Source of the DNA: Datura wrightii
Lineage: Eukaryota > Streptophyta > Magnoliopsida > Solanales > Solanaceae
Assembly (NCBI GenBank): GCA_035772735.1
Contig: JASDFA010000008.1
Span: 4,694,501-4,758,500 of the forward strand
DNA: 64,000 bases
Direction of reading: 5' to 3'
Positions 9,601-20,759 of this stretch are shown piece by piece. The stretch's first letter is position 1, and every line of letters begins with the position of its first letter. Position numbers and translations under genes: made by a program. The notes below the pieces were generated by a model. That model saw only the letters and a list, made by a program, of their open reading frames with translations, was not told the origin of the DNA and ran no database searches.

Positions 9601-11319
9601 TTTCACGCCCCGCCTTGGGAGGCATGACTGGCACTTGGTGCCCTACTAGGACTTGGACTGCTGGACTACTGAGCCTAAGCACTTCTGGTGTCAGGCTGGC
9701 TCTAATTCTGGATTTATGAAAACAACGGGCTATATAACGGCTATAAATACAGCCTCCGGCCGACAAGGCCTATAGCCACCTGTAGGAATATAACAGCTAC
9801 CCAGAACAACTGAACATAAGGGATCTTATGCGGGCCGACAAGGCCACCGTGCTAACTAGTTATCACTAAAAAGTAGAATCAAGTGCTAAACTGATTTGTG
9901 ACCGACAAGGTCACCAACTGAAAACTGAACTAGGCCCCACACGGCCATCACCTGAAAACTAAAAACATACACACGGCCCCACACGACCGGTACAACTAAT
10001 CACAGGGAATATACAATCCACAAGTCTCTAAGAATAATAAGATAATCGGGACAGGGCCCCGGCCTACCCATACTGTACAAAAAAAAAGGGAAGTAAACCT
10101 TTAGTTGTCAAGCTCCGGATGATAGGAGCTGAAGACTCTGTATGCTGGCTGGTACTATAAGGGATCTGCTCCTCGTCTATGAGTACCTATAGGCAAGTAA
10201 TGCAGCGCCCCAAAACGGGCTTCTGTACCACTGGTATTGAGTATGCAAAGCAATAACTGAAAATAACTGAAAGCAAACAATAATACTGATAGATACTGAA
10301 GTGATAGGAGACGGGTTGAGACTGACTGAAAAGAGCGTAACTTTACTAAAGAGAGTAAGAGTCATACCTGATAACATGGCGGTCTACTTTCAATCTATTA
10401 ATAACTAACACAACATAGCATACAAGAACCTTACCAATCCCATAAGCCGTAAGGTACCAACCAACACACAATCTATATACCCCTACCCAAGTCTTACCAA
10501 CCACCTAGTAACTATGAGCATCCAGCTGAGCCCCTGGGTATGCAACTTGGGCTCGCTGAGCCCCTGACTATAGCTGTATCTGAGTTCGGAGGACTCCTGA
10601 AATCTGAAATCTGAAATCTACACCCCGAGCGCAAGCGCTCGACAATATTCAACTATTTCTCCCAACTGTATTCATATTCACGAAAGAATAGAATTAGTTC
10701 TACTATTATTTTGGAAAGAAACTATACTTATGGATATACCTACTGCCTATTCTTTGACTTATCGAAGAACGGCCAAAAACTCGTAATTTCTCAGAAGTCT
10801 AGAAGGGAGAAATACTCAGTTTAATGCTGGGAGTATATTAACACTACTTTGGAGCAATTCCACTTACCTTGGCTCGGTGAGGCGATGATTTGTTGGCCGA
10901 ATTTCACGAAACTAACTCCGTAGGAATGCTCCCTACAGCTTTATACTTCGCTACCCGAAGTTAATTTGAGTTTGGGCTGCGTTTGACGGCGTAAACGGAA
11001 GGAAATTTATGTTGAACCTTCTTCCTCCTCTGTTCTCTAGTTGTTCACTGGAAATAAAATGAAAATATAACTTAAAAACAAAGTGGGAGGCTTATATACT
11101 TGGGCCCGAACCCCTCCTCTTTAAGTCGCATTTGTCGAATGTGATTTATAAGTCGCATTTGTTGGATGCGATTTATAAGTTGCATTTACCTTGTGACGCT
11201 CCGACTTGGCACTTGTTCGATCTCTCCCTGGGCCCTTTTCTCGCACATATCGCATTCTAAAACTCTTAACCAACATGCGAATAGGCCAACTAAGTGTCAA
11301 GAACTTACAGGGTGTAACA
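9601..11319 (-). repeat. LTR A of the gypsy composite (internally deleted)
   Basis: Starts tttcacgcccc and ends ggtgtaaca. It matches LTR C closely but lacks about 0.47 kb after the cgctcgaca segment near 10650. The next bases are tcc (11320-11322), identical to the first bases of the tract complement beside LTR B. Confidence 0.88.
11122..11187 (-). repeat. Short tandem inverted repeats tcgcattt-gtcgaatgcga in LTR A
   Basis: Repeated blocks of tcgcatttg, tcgaatg and cgatttataag occur two to three times just inside the LTR terminus. Each block contains an inverted pair (tcgcatt / aatgcga). Equivalent arrays are at 13570-13632 and 27716-27782. Confidence 0.7.
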
Positions 11320-12176
11320 TCCTGTCACGCCCCGCCTTGGGAGGCATGACTGGCACCTGGTGCCCTACTAAGACCTAGACTGCTGGACTGCTAAGCCTAG
11401 GCACTTCTGGTGCCAAGCTGGCTCTAACTCTGGGTTCAAGAAAACGACGGGCTATATAACGATTGTAAATACAGCCTCCGACGCACTAGGCCTATAGCCA
11501 CCTGTAAGGAAGCAACAACTAACTAGAACAACAGTAGTATGAAGGAACTTATGCGGGCCGACAAGGCCACCATGCTGTCTAGTTACTTCTGAATCAAGAA
11601 AATAAGTGCTAAGCAGCTACGTGACCTACAAGGTCACCACTACCAACTGAATAAGGCCCCACACAGGCATCATAAACAACTAAAACATACACACGGCCTG
11701 ACACGACCGGTATAGCTAACCACAGGGAATATACAATCTGCAAGCCTCTAAGAATACTGATAAGATGGTCGGGACAGGGCCCCGGTCTACCCATACTGCA
11801 CAACAAAAGAAAATAAATAAACCTCTAGCTGTCTAGCTCCGGATGACAGGAGCTGATGACTCTATGTGCTGGCTAGAATCATGAGGGATCGGCTCCTTGT
11901 CTATGAGTACCTGCAGGCAAGTAATACAGCGCCCCCAAACGGGCGTCAGTACCACCGGTACCAGTATGCAAAGCAAAACTGAACATAACTGAAGATAAAC
12001 AGTAATACTGATAGTTACTAAAATGACATAGGATAGCTAAAACTGTCTGGCATAGCAGAATCTGTATCGAGCTTAACTGTACTGGAGAAAAGGTAAGAAT
12101 CATACCTGTCGATGCGCCGTCCTGCTATCTATCAATTAAATAAGTGACATATATATATATATATTTAATAAGTAAC

Positions 12177-12178
<2 letters not shown>

Positions 12179-12218
<40 letters not shown>
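12179..12218. repeat. (TA)n microsatellite
   Basis: About 20 TA units inside LTR B, with a shorter run at 12149-12164. Confidence 0.95.
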
Positions 12219-13426
12219 CATACAAGAACCTATACCAGCCCCCATAAGCCGGAAGGTGCCAATCAACACACAATCTATATACCCCTACCCGGGTCAAACC
12301 ATCCAAAAATAAATTCACTCCACTCATCTAATAACTACGAGCACCCCGCCGACCCCCTGGGTATGCAACTTGGGCTCTTTGGACCCCTGACTATAACTGT
12401 ATCTGAGTCCGGAGGACTCCTATAACTGTAATCTGAAATCTGTATCTGTAATCTGTGCCCTGCGCGCAAGCGCTTGACAGGGTATACTGTAATGCTGATC
12501 AGCCTGATATGGGGAATGCTGCATCCCATCTTCGTCCTACTACGGATGGCATGCAACTCCTTGGAGTGACGTATCCTCACCCTCTGGCGGGCGAGTCGAC
12601 ACAGCTATTAACCCTAGGGCGGCAAGGAAGCTCTAAAGGTGTCCACATAACACAATCAGGTCTCAACAAACAACAATAATCACATATAACATGTATAATA
12701 AATCTGATAATACGGTTCATGCTTTGATATTCTATTCTGATTCTTTGGCTGGATTAAACTGAATCTGGTACTGAGTCTGAAATAATATCTCGCTGTTTAA
12801 TACTGATTTACTGACTTTTATTCTGAATTTGACATAATAACGCGAACATACTTAATACTCAGCTTCTGGAACTTTCTTATGGAATTTATTCTATTTTACT
12901 ATACTGAAATTACTAACTTGCCGAAGAAACTAGCTTTACATACCTCAGTTGTCGGCTTTCCGGCTAACCAGCATAACTCGGCCAATATTCAGCTATTTCT
13001 CCCAACTGTATTCACATTCATAGCAATTAGAATTAAATTCATCAATATTCTGGAAGAAAATACTATTTTGAATATATATAGCCCAAACTTTGACTTATCG
13101 AAAAACGACCGAAAACTCGCTATTTCTTGGAAGTCCAGAAGGGATAAATACTCACTTTAGGACTAGGAGTATATTGACACTAACTTGGAGCAATTCCACT
13201 TACCTTAGCTTGGTAGGATGACGATTCGCCGGCCGAATTTCACGAAACTAACTCCGCAGGAATGCTCCCGGCAGCTTAATAGTTCACTACCCAAGATTAA
13301 TTCGAGTTTGGACTGCGTTTAATTGCGTAAATGGACAGAATTTTATGTTGAAACCTCATTCTCCCCTATTCTGGTCGAGTTCTGGAAATTAAATTGTGTG
13401 AAAATGAATTTTAAAATGAAGTGGAG

Positions 13427-13560
13427 CTTTATATAGTTGGGCCTGGACACCCCCTCCATGGCACGTTGGCCATCGCGGAGGGGCTTCCTCCGTGGCACGT
13501 TGCCATCGTGGAGGGGAAGCCTCCATGACACGCTTCCTGTCGCGGAGGGGCTTTTCCCGA
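13427..13560 (-). promoter_or_regulatory. U3 core of LTR B: GC-rich block and TATA box
   Basis: On the minus strand GC-rich repeats lead into CTATATAAAG (13427-13436). The repeats contain GCCATCGCGGAGGGG and CCTCCGTGGCACGTTGCC units in two to three diverged copies, clearly related to the 42-bp module of elements 1 and 3. LTRs A and C lack this block. Confidence 0.6.
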
Positions 13561-13569
13561 CTTCCTCTT

Positions 13570-13632
13570 TAAGTTGCATCTGTAGAATGCGATTTATAAG
13601 TCGCATTTGTCGAATGCGATTTATAAGTCGCA
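13570..13632 (-). repeat. Short tandem inverted repeats in LTR B
   Basis: Same tcgcatttgtcgaatgcga-type repeats as in LTRs A and C, located between the GC block and the LTR terminus. Confidence 0.7.
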
Positions 13633-13768
13633 TTTTCCTTGCGATGCTCCGACTTGGCGCTTGTCCGGTCTTCCCCCTGGGCCTTTTTCTAGCATGTATG
13701 GCATTCTAAAACTCTTAACCAAAATGCAAATAGGCCATCTAAATGTCAAGAATTTACGGGGTGTAACA

Positions 13769-13781
13769 TCCTCCCCACCTT
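13769..13781 (-). other. Polypurine tract of the gypsy composite
   Basis: The minus strand reads AAGGTGGGGAGGA directly before LTR B. Between LTR B and LTR A only GGA, its last three bases, is repeated. Confidence 0.85.
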
Positions 13782-14037
13782 AAGAACATTCGTCCTCGAA
13801 TGTAAACTTTTACCTGCAAGAATTTCAACTTGACTTATTCTAGAAAAATTTTGGCAGAGTTTCCCCTGTAATATAGACTATCTCAAAAATCCTGAAACGC
13901 AGAAAAGTCCAATACAGGTACTCCACACAACACTAGTATTCGTCACAAAAGCCAACTATTTCATTTATTCACATAATATAAGGCAATTCATAAAACAACA
14001 ATACTAACGTACCTCTGGCTGATTAAGTTTGGAACAA

Positions 14038-17000
14038 TTAAGGATATCTGACTTTTATATCTTCCTCTGCTTCCCAAGTCATCTCCTCTCGGGTCCTGTT
14101 ACACCATAATACTTTGACAGAAGCAATATCTTTTGTTCTCAACCTGCGAATCTGCCTGTCTAGTATGGATACTGGAACCTCTTCATAAGCCAACTCTTCC
14201 GTAACCTGGACATCCTGAACTAGAACAACTCTGGAGGGGTCTCCTATATACTTCCTCAGCATAGACACGTGGAAAACTGGATTAACAGACTCTAATTCTG
14301 GAGGCAAATTAAACTCGTATGCCACTTAGCCTATTCTTCGAGGAATCTGATAGGGCCCAACAAATCTCAGGCTGAGTTTACCTTTCTTGCCGAATCTCAT
14401 CACCCCTTTCATTGGAGAAACTTTCAAAAACACCCAGTCATTCACATTAAATTCCAGGTTTCTGCGCCGCACATCAGTATACGCTTTCTGGCGGCTCTGA
14501 GCAGTCAGTATGCGTTCTCTGATAAGCTTTACCTTCTCTTCTGACTGATGAATAATATCAGACCCAATCAGCGCTGACTCTCCTACTTCAAACCAGCTAA
14601 CCGGCGATCTGCACTTTTGCCCATACAAAGCCTCATAGGGTGCCATCTGGATAGCTGAGTGATAACTATTGTTATAAGCAAACTCAATAAGTGGTAAGTG
14701 CTTATCCCAGCTACCTCCAAAGTCCAACACACACGCTCGTAACATATCCTCGAGCGTCTAAATAGTGCGTTCTGCCTGCCCATCTGTCTGAGGATGGAAT
14801 GCTGTGCTCAGATTAATCTGTGTTCCCAGGCCTTTCTGAAAGGATTGCCAAAATTTAGCTGTAAATTGCGCCCCTCTGTCAGAGATAATGGATAATGGAA
14901 CACTGTGCAGTCTGACTATTTCTCTGATATATAACTCTGCATAATCTTCGGTAGAGGAAGTAGCCTTTACTGGCAGAAAATGGACTGATTTTGTCAGTCT
15001 GTCAACAATTACCCAAATCGAGTCATTCCTATGTCTGGTATGGGGTAATCCTGCTACAAAATCCATATTTACTGCTTCCCACTTCCAAAGAGGCACAACT
15101 ATGTCTTGAGTCAATCCGCTTGGTTTCTGGTGTTTCGCTTTTACTTGCTGGCAGTTAGGACACTGGGCTACGAGTTCTGCTATTTCCCTCTTCATACCTG
15201 GCCACTAGTAGATTTCTTTAATATCGTGGTACATTTTTGTTGCGCCTGGTTGGAGAGAATAGCGAGCGTAATGTACCTCGCTCATAATCTGCTGGTGAAG
15301 CCCTGAAATATCTGGAACACAAAGGCGGCCTTTACATCGCAACACTTCATCCTCAGTTACCTGAAAATCCGGCGCTTTTCCTTACTGAACTCTGTCTTTA
15401 AGCTGAACCAGGTCAGGATCTTCATACTGCCGTTCCTTTACCTCCACAACTAATGACGACACTGCGTTGTTTTTGAATTACCGCTCTATTGTCCTCTGTT
15501 CTGTAGCACGAACGGCTAAACTGGCTAACTGGTGTATTTCTCTGGCCAACTCCCACTGCTCAGGCTGCAAGTATGCCAAACTCCCCATAGATTTGCGGCT
15601 GAGGGCATCTGCTACTACATTGGCTCTTCCTGGGTGATACATAATATTTACATCATAATCTTTCAGCAATTCCAACCAGCGGCGCTACCGCAAATTCAGC
15701 TCTCTCTGAGTGAAGATATACTGTAGGCTCTTATGATCAGTGAAAATATCCACATGGACGCCATACAAGTAATGTCTCCATATCTTTAGAGCGTGGATCA
15801 CTGCGGCTAGTTCTAGGTCGTGGGTAGGATAATTCTTTTCGTGTTTCCTCAGCTGTCTGGAAGCATAAGCAATTACTTTACCATGCTGCATCAACACACA
15901 TCCTAACCCAATACTCGAAGCGTCACAATAAACTGCATAACCCTCTGTACCTTCTGGCAATGCTAACACTGGGGCGGAGGTTAACCTGTCTTTCAATTCC
16001 TAGAAGCTATGCTCACATGCCTCTGTCCACTGAAACTTTACTATTTTTTGCGTCAACATAGTCAAAGGTGCCTCTATGGTGGAGAATCCCTTAACAAATC
16101 TTCTATAGTACCCTACTAATCCCAGAAAGGTGTGTACTTTGGTCGGAGTGGTAAGCCTGGGCCACGTTTTTACTGCTTCTATTTTCTGTGTCTCTGCCTG
16201 TATACCAGCATCCGACACAATATGCCCCAAGAAAGCTACTGAGTTCAGCCAAACTTCACATTTATAGAACTTGGCATACAACTGACGGTCCATGAGAATC
16301 TGGAGCACGGTTCGCAAATGACCCTAGTGGTCTACCTCTGAGCGAGAATAAACCAGAATATCATCAATAAACACTATCACGAACAGGTCCAGGTTTGGTC
16401 TGAAGATGCTGTTCATCAGGTCCATAAAGACTGCTGGGCATTCGTCAACCCAAAGGACATGACTAGGAATTCAAAATGGTCGTATCTGGTCGTGAAGGCT
16501 GTCTTTGGAATGTCCCTTTCACGAACTCATACCTGATGGTATCCGGACCATAATTCAATTTTGGAGAAATATCTAGCTCCCTATAACTAATCAAACAGAT
16601 CATCTATCCTGGGAAATGGATACTTATACTTGATAGTAACTTTATTCAGTTGTTGATAGTCTATAAACATGCGGAGGGAACCATCCTTCTTTCTTACAAA
16701 CAGAACTGGCGCACCCCAAGGTGAAGTACTCGGCCTGATAAAGCCCCTGTCTAACAAATCTTTCAACTTCTCCTTTAGTTCTCTGAGTTCAGTAGGAGCC
16801 ATGCGATAAGGGGGAATTGATATGGGCTAAGTGCCTGGTAATAAATCAATTGCAAAGTCTATTTCCCTTTCTGGGGGAATACCAGGTGGCTCATCTGGGA
16901 ATACATCGGGGAGTTCATTAACCACTAGAACATACTGGAGAGTCGGAGGCTCTACCCGAACATCCTGAACTTTGATAATGTGGTAAATGCACCCCTTGGC

Positions 17001-17074
17001 TATAAACTTTCTCACTCGAAGATAGGAAATAAACCTACCTTTTTGCATAGCTGTACTGCCCTTTCACTCTCGTG
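14038..17074 (-). pseudogene. gypsy pol: protease/RT linker, reverse transcriptase, RNase H, integrase, chromodomain (decayed)
   Basis: Minus-strand domains in order: linker (17048-16827, with ELPDVFPDEPPGIPPERE); RT from 16802 (RPSTSPWGAPVLFVRKKDGS, FIDYQQLN); RT catalytic FIDD near 16360-16371 (usual form YVDD or FLDD); RT end 16317-16000 (FLGLVGYYRRFV); RNase H 15996-15478 (VYCDASSIGLGCVL, DHKSLQYIFT, ADALSRKS); integrase about 15300-14330 (IISDRGAQFTAKFW, HPQTDGQAERTI); chromodomain 14325-14038 (ending TWEAEEDIKVRYP). Frameshifts lie between 16587 and 16318 and near 16000, 15680, 15200 and 14750, with stops at domain borders. The chromodomain and long LTRs place it with Tekay/Del chromoviruses. 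Not functional. Confidence 0.9.
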
Positions 17075-17079
17075 CTGCC

Positions 17080-18459
17080 TGTTCGGCTGCTTCGGGGTAT
17101 ATAGCTACACGCAAGTGCACGTGGTCGAACAAGTAGTAAAGTGGCTTAAGTAAGCCAAGTATCGATCCCACAGGAACTGGGCTAGGGTAACAATCTACTC
17201 AAGTGTCACTATACTTTAACTCTAAAAATGCAAACAACAGTGTGAAGAAGAGTTTAATATTTTGGTTTCTAAGTTTATGCTAAATCTAAAATGAATATAT
17301 AATTTGAGTCTGAACTATGAATATGAGCATGCTGAGGTTAAATGAACATGTAAAGAAACAAATTATCGATACAATTTGGTTAATCTTTCCTTCGGTTGCT
17401 AGTCAAGAATTATTGCCAATGGATTAAAACTCTCGTATTTAACACAACTTAAGAATCATGAACCGTCCACCTACATTTTTGTGATAAAACGAAATTCATG
17501 TTCTAGCCATACAAAACCGATTCCTTAATAGACTAATATGACTTTCAGGTATATTTCTATCCTGAAGGTAAATCAATTCTCAATTTTCCCAAACTAAGAA
17601 AAGATCATATCCTATCAATTCACAACTTTCCAATTTCTTGCTCTCTCGAGTGAAACCGGACTTTTTAGATATACATTAACATTGGCCACACATTAATGCA
17701 GTAAGAACAAGAATCAATAAAACAACCATGGAAGAAAAGATGAAAAACCAAATGACCAATAATTACATTGCAATACAATTGTTCTTAACCTCAACAAGAA
17801 GAGGATTTAGCCACTCATTTGTGGATTAAACATCGTTAAATGAGTGTTAATCATACAAGCAATTGAATTAAAGAAGAAGGAGATAGAGAAAAACCCTGAG
17901 ATTTTCATCCCCTTAAGTGCCTGTAACCCACGTTCTTGCGCCACCAAGTCAGAATAATTAAAAATGAACCTAAGTGTTCTATTTATACTAGTAGAAATTT
18001 TTCCCGGAATAAGGAGCAACGTGTCACGGAGTGCATCGCGGAGCACTGCCTCCATGACACGCCACTGACGCGAACCCTTACTGGAATTTGGTTGTCCAGG
18101 TATTAAGGCCCAATGTGGCACGGCGTGCAACGCGGGGCTAGGCCAACGTGCCATGGCCCCAACGCGCACCTTCACTGGAATTTGGCAAAAATTCCATATC
18201 CAGGCAGAAGGCATCCGCGATGGCAGCGTGACACGGATCCATGGCGGAGCCCCTTTAATTTGTGCCTTCAAGTGCTTTTTCCCTTGCTAGCGTCCGAGTC
18301 CAACCCCGATCTCTCCCAACATGCATTTTAGCTTCCCAAAATAATATTTCACCTGCAAAACAACGCTAATCATGTTGGTTAGTATAAATTCACATTTTAT
18401 TATAAATCACATGAGAATGTATAAACATCGATAGATAAACAAGGCAAAAATGACACATT
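17080..18459 (-). repeat. 3' LTR of element 3 (terminus truncated)
   Basis: Starts tgttcggctgc. Matches the right LTR until about 18459 (aatgacacatt) and then diverges, losing the terminal inverted repeat. TATA at 17979-17988, GC block about 18015-18260. Confidence 0.88.
18020..18061 (-). repeat. 42-bp palindromic module (left LTR of element 3)
   Basis: Arms CGTGTCACGGAG and CTCCATGACACG, 12 bp with one mismatch, 18-bp spacer with CATCGCGGAG. Same position relative to the TATA box as in element 1. Confidence 0.75.
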
Positions 18460-19194
18460 TTATCATGTTGATTACTTGCCATTGTTCCTATCAAACCAAA
18501 CAGACAAGTTCAATGTTAAGCCAATTAAAATTAGCTTCGACTAAGGTTAGGTTAAGCTAGGCTACCCCACACTTAGTCTTTAGCCAAAATCACAACATTA
18601 CGGCAAGATCGTACTTATTTCTACAAACAAACAACAAAACATAACAAATATGCTTAGTGCATTCAAAAAATTCGACGGTATACATTCTATGTACTACTCA
18701 GACTTTGTACAGCTAGTCACAATAATAACCACCGATAACATTTCATCACATAGCACTTAACAAGGAGAACAAAGAAACAAGAAAAGAATTTATCTACATG
18801 AATCCATATAATTCATCCATTTCTTGCAATTTTCACAATTTCCTTAACCCGAAAATCCGTCGGTCTTTTAGCATATTATAGTTAGCACAATCGACTCATC
18901 TCACCCAACATAAACAACCCAACTAGAATTCCAAAGTTCAACTCAAATTTTCCGTTTCACACTCAAATTCAAGCCCTAGCTATGCTTTTATTAAAAATCC
19001 CATCAAGCTATGTAATTTTCGAGTTCATGCAATCACAATGATTCTACGAACGTCAATCAATAATAACTCATCGAATTTAAGCTTAATTTCTACTTAGGGC
19101 AAGTTTTCTTCACTTCTTATGCTAAAATTTGGAAAAATAAGGTAAGAAATGAGATGAAGTTAACAAACATACCTTAAATTCGATGATATCGAAG
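18460..19194 (-). other. 3' noncoding region of element 3
   Basis: AT-rich sequence with no credible gene. It contains cccacacttag (18575-18585), whose complement CTAAGTGTGGG resembles the AAGTGTGGGG tracts of elements 1 and 2, so it may be a displaced or upstream polypurine tract. Confidence 0.4.
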
Positions 19195-19530
19195 AAAAGT
19201 TGATAAAATTGAACTCCTAGGCCGTGTCACGTTGGGGAAGGGGGGAATTTCAGGTTGTTTGTCGCGGAGGAGGTGAGGAATGGGAAAAAATGAGGGAAAA
19301 TCGGTGTTAAAAGGGGGGTTTTTCGTGCGGGTCACCCGGCGACCCGGTGTGACCCATCGCGATATACACCTCAACGTGTCATGGAGGGTAACGCGGAGCA
19401 TGCCCTCCGCGACACGGAGCCATCGCGCAGGTGTTCTGGAATTTGTAAAAATTCCAGAATTACCTTCAACGTGTCACGGAGGGTAACGCGGAGGCCCTCC
19501 TCCGTGACACGGAGCCATCGCGTGGGCTCA
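19195..19530 (-). repeat. Internal tandem copies of the 42-bp palindromic module
   Basis: Two further modules lie outside any LTR: 19375-19416 (arms CGTGTCATGGAG / CTCCGCGACACG) and 19470-19511 (CGTGTCACGGAG / CTCCGTGACACG, perfect). Both have the same 12-18-12 layout. Each is followed by a GGAGCCATCGCG block, and the inverted pair tctggaattt / aaattccaga lies between them. A partial copy (ccgtgtcacgttgg) is near 19220. Confidence 0.75.
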
Positions 19531-19778
19531 CTGTTTTGCCACTTTTGATCATTTTTCATACCTCAATTTTTCCTTGGCGATTCTTTGCATATTTATCCTC
19601 CGTTTAACCTGAAATTCATCTCACAACAACAAATTTGTTAGAATTATAGGTTTCACTAAAAAATAAAAAATATCACAAATATAAAAATTTTGTTTTTAAT
19701 TATTTTTTCTCTTTTTTTTTTCATTTTTTTCATTTTTCTTTTTCTACGAAATCTATTCACATTTTACAAAGAACATTT

Positions 19779-19825
19779 CACGGGTTGCCTCCCGTGCAGC
19801 GCCTGGTTTACCGTCGCGGCTCAAC
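19779..19825 (-). other. Conserved two-hairpin RNA motif (element 3 copy)
   Basis: On the minus strand hairpin A (19813-19825) has stem GTTG/CGAC with loop AGCCG, and hairpin B (19779-19796) has stem CACGGG/CCCGTG with loop AGGCAA. Two pairs of stem B differ from the element 1/2 stem CTTGGG/CCCAAG, both keeping Watson-Crick pairing, while the loop is unchanged. Confidence 0.65.
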
Positions 19826-19928
19826 TTCCTTAAGCTCAATCATCTTCTAGGGTGACGGACGTTTTCTCTTGACCACCGTCCTAACCCCAGTAATGCTTAC
19901 ATCGCTCTGGTGGTTTTCCCAATAACTC

Positions 19929-20420
19929 TCATGACTCAACTATCTGTGCATCATCATCTCGATCAATCACGTTGACCACCGAGAGTTCCTCGTACACAGC
20001 CGGGAGCTTGGTGGCCTTGTATACATCAAACACTTCCACCTTGTCGTGTGCTCGCATGGTTAGCTGCCCTACAGCTACATTAATCAGCGCTTTCCCGGTC
20101 ACCAAGAAAGGACATCCCAAAATAAATGGGACTTCCGCGTCTGGCTCAAAATCCAGCACGACGAAATCTACCGGGAAGATAAGGGAGCCCACTTGCACCA
20201 GCACGTCCTCCACAATGCCATCAGGTCTGGCTAAGGAACGATCCGCTAGTTACAATATTATTGCTGTTGGTCTAGGACTCCCTAGACCCAACTTCTTGAA
20301 TACCGATGACGGCATCAAATTAATGCTCGCTCCCAAATCACATAATCCGCGAGCTCGGATACTCTACCCAATCGTAATTTGTATAGTAAAGCTCCCAGGG
20401 TCCTTGAGCTTTGTGGGCAA
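19929..20420 (-). pseudogene. Retropepsin-like protease, element 3
   Basis: Minus strand: an upstream KLKDPGSFTIQI segment, then CDLGASINLMPSSVFKKLGL with the aspartic-protease D-L-G-A form typical of Athila/Tat-like elements, then DGIVEDVLVQVGSLIFPVDF and a VPFILGCPFLVTG flap-like segment, stop at 19929. In-frame stops occur near the start of the domain (after TIQITIG) and just before LADRS. The polyprotein ends here; no polymerase follows. Confidence 0.8.
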
Positions 20421-20759
20421 CCGGTTTTGTATCCGGGAAGTGCACTCCTCCGTGAGAGCCACCGTAGCATACTCAGTCAACCGACTTTTGTTTGCCATAA
20501 TGTCCTTAATATACTTTGCGTACTTCAGCACTCCCTGCAAAACATCAACAAGAGGTAAGTTAATATGTACCTATTTAAGCACCTCCATGAATTTCTTGAA
20601 ACACGCCTCCTCCTTGTGTTTCTTTAATCTTTGAGGGAACGGGGGTGGTGGTCTTTCTGATTCAGCCTCCTTTTTCTTCCCCCTCTCATCAATTTTCTCC
20701 CTCTAAACTTCTGCTGCTCCCGATTGTTGAGGTGGTCTTTCTAGATCCACCTCTTTAAG

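Larger units (their letters stand above)
11323..13768 (-). repeat. LTR B of the gypsy composite (extra internal LTR)
   Basis: Starts tgtcacgcccc and ends gggtgtaaca, with canonical TG and CA. Full length at 2446 bp, longer than C because of a TA microsatellite and a GC-rich block near 13442-13560 that C lacks. It directly abuts the polypurine tract. It belongs to a related but distinct subfamily from A and C. Confidence 0.85.

Noticed and set aside
11122..11187. CRISPR-like short repeats
   Set aside because: Two to three imperfect tandem copies without unique spacers, in a plant LTR.
12136..12327. 63-residue frame with repeated Ile-Tyr
   Set aside because: Translation of the TA microsatellite in LTR B.
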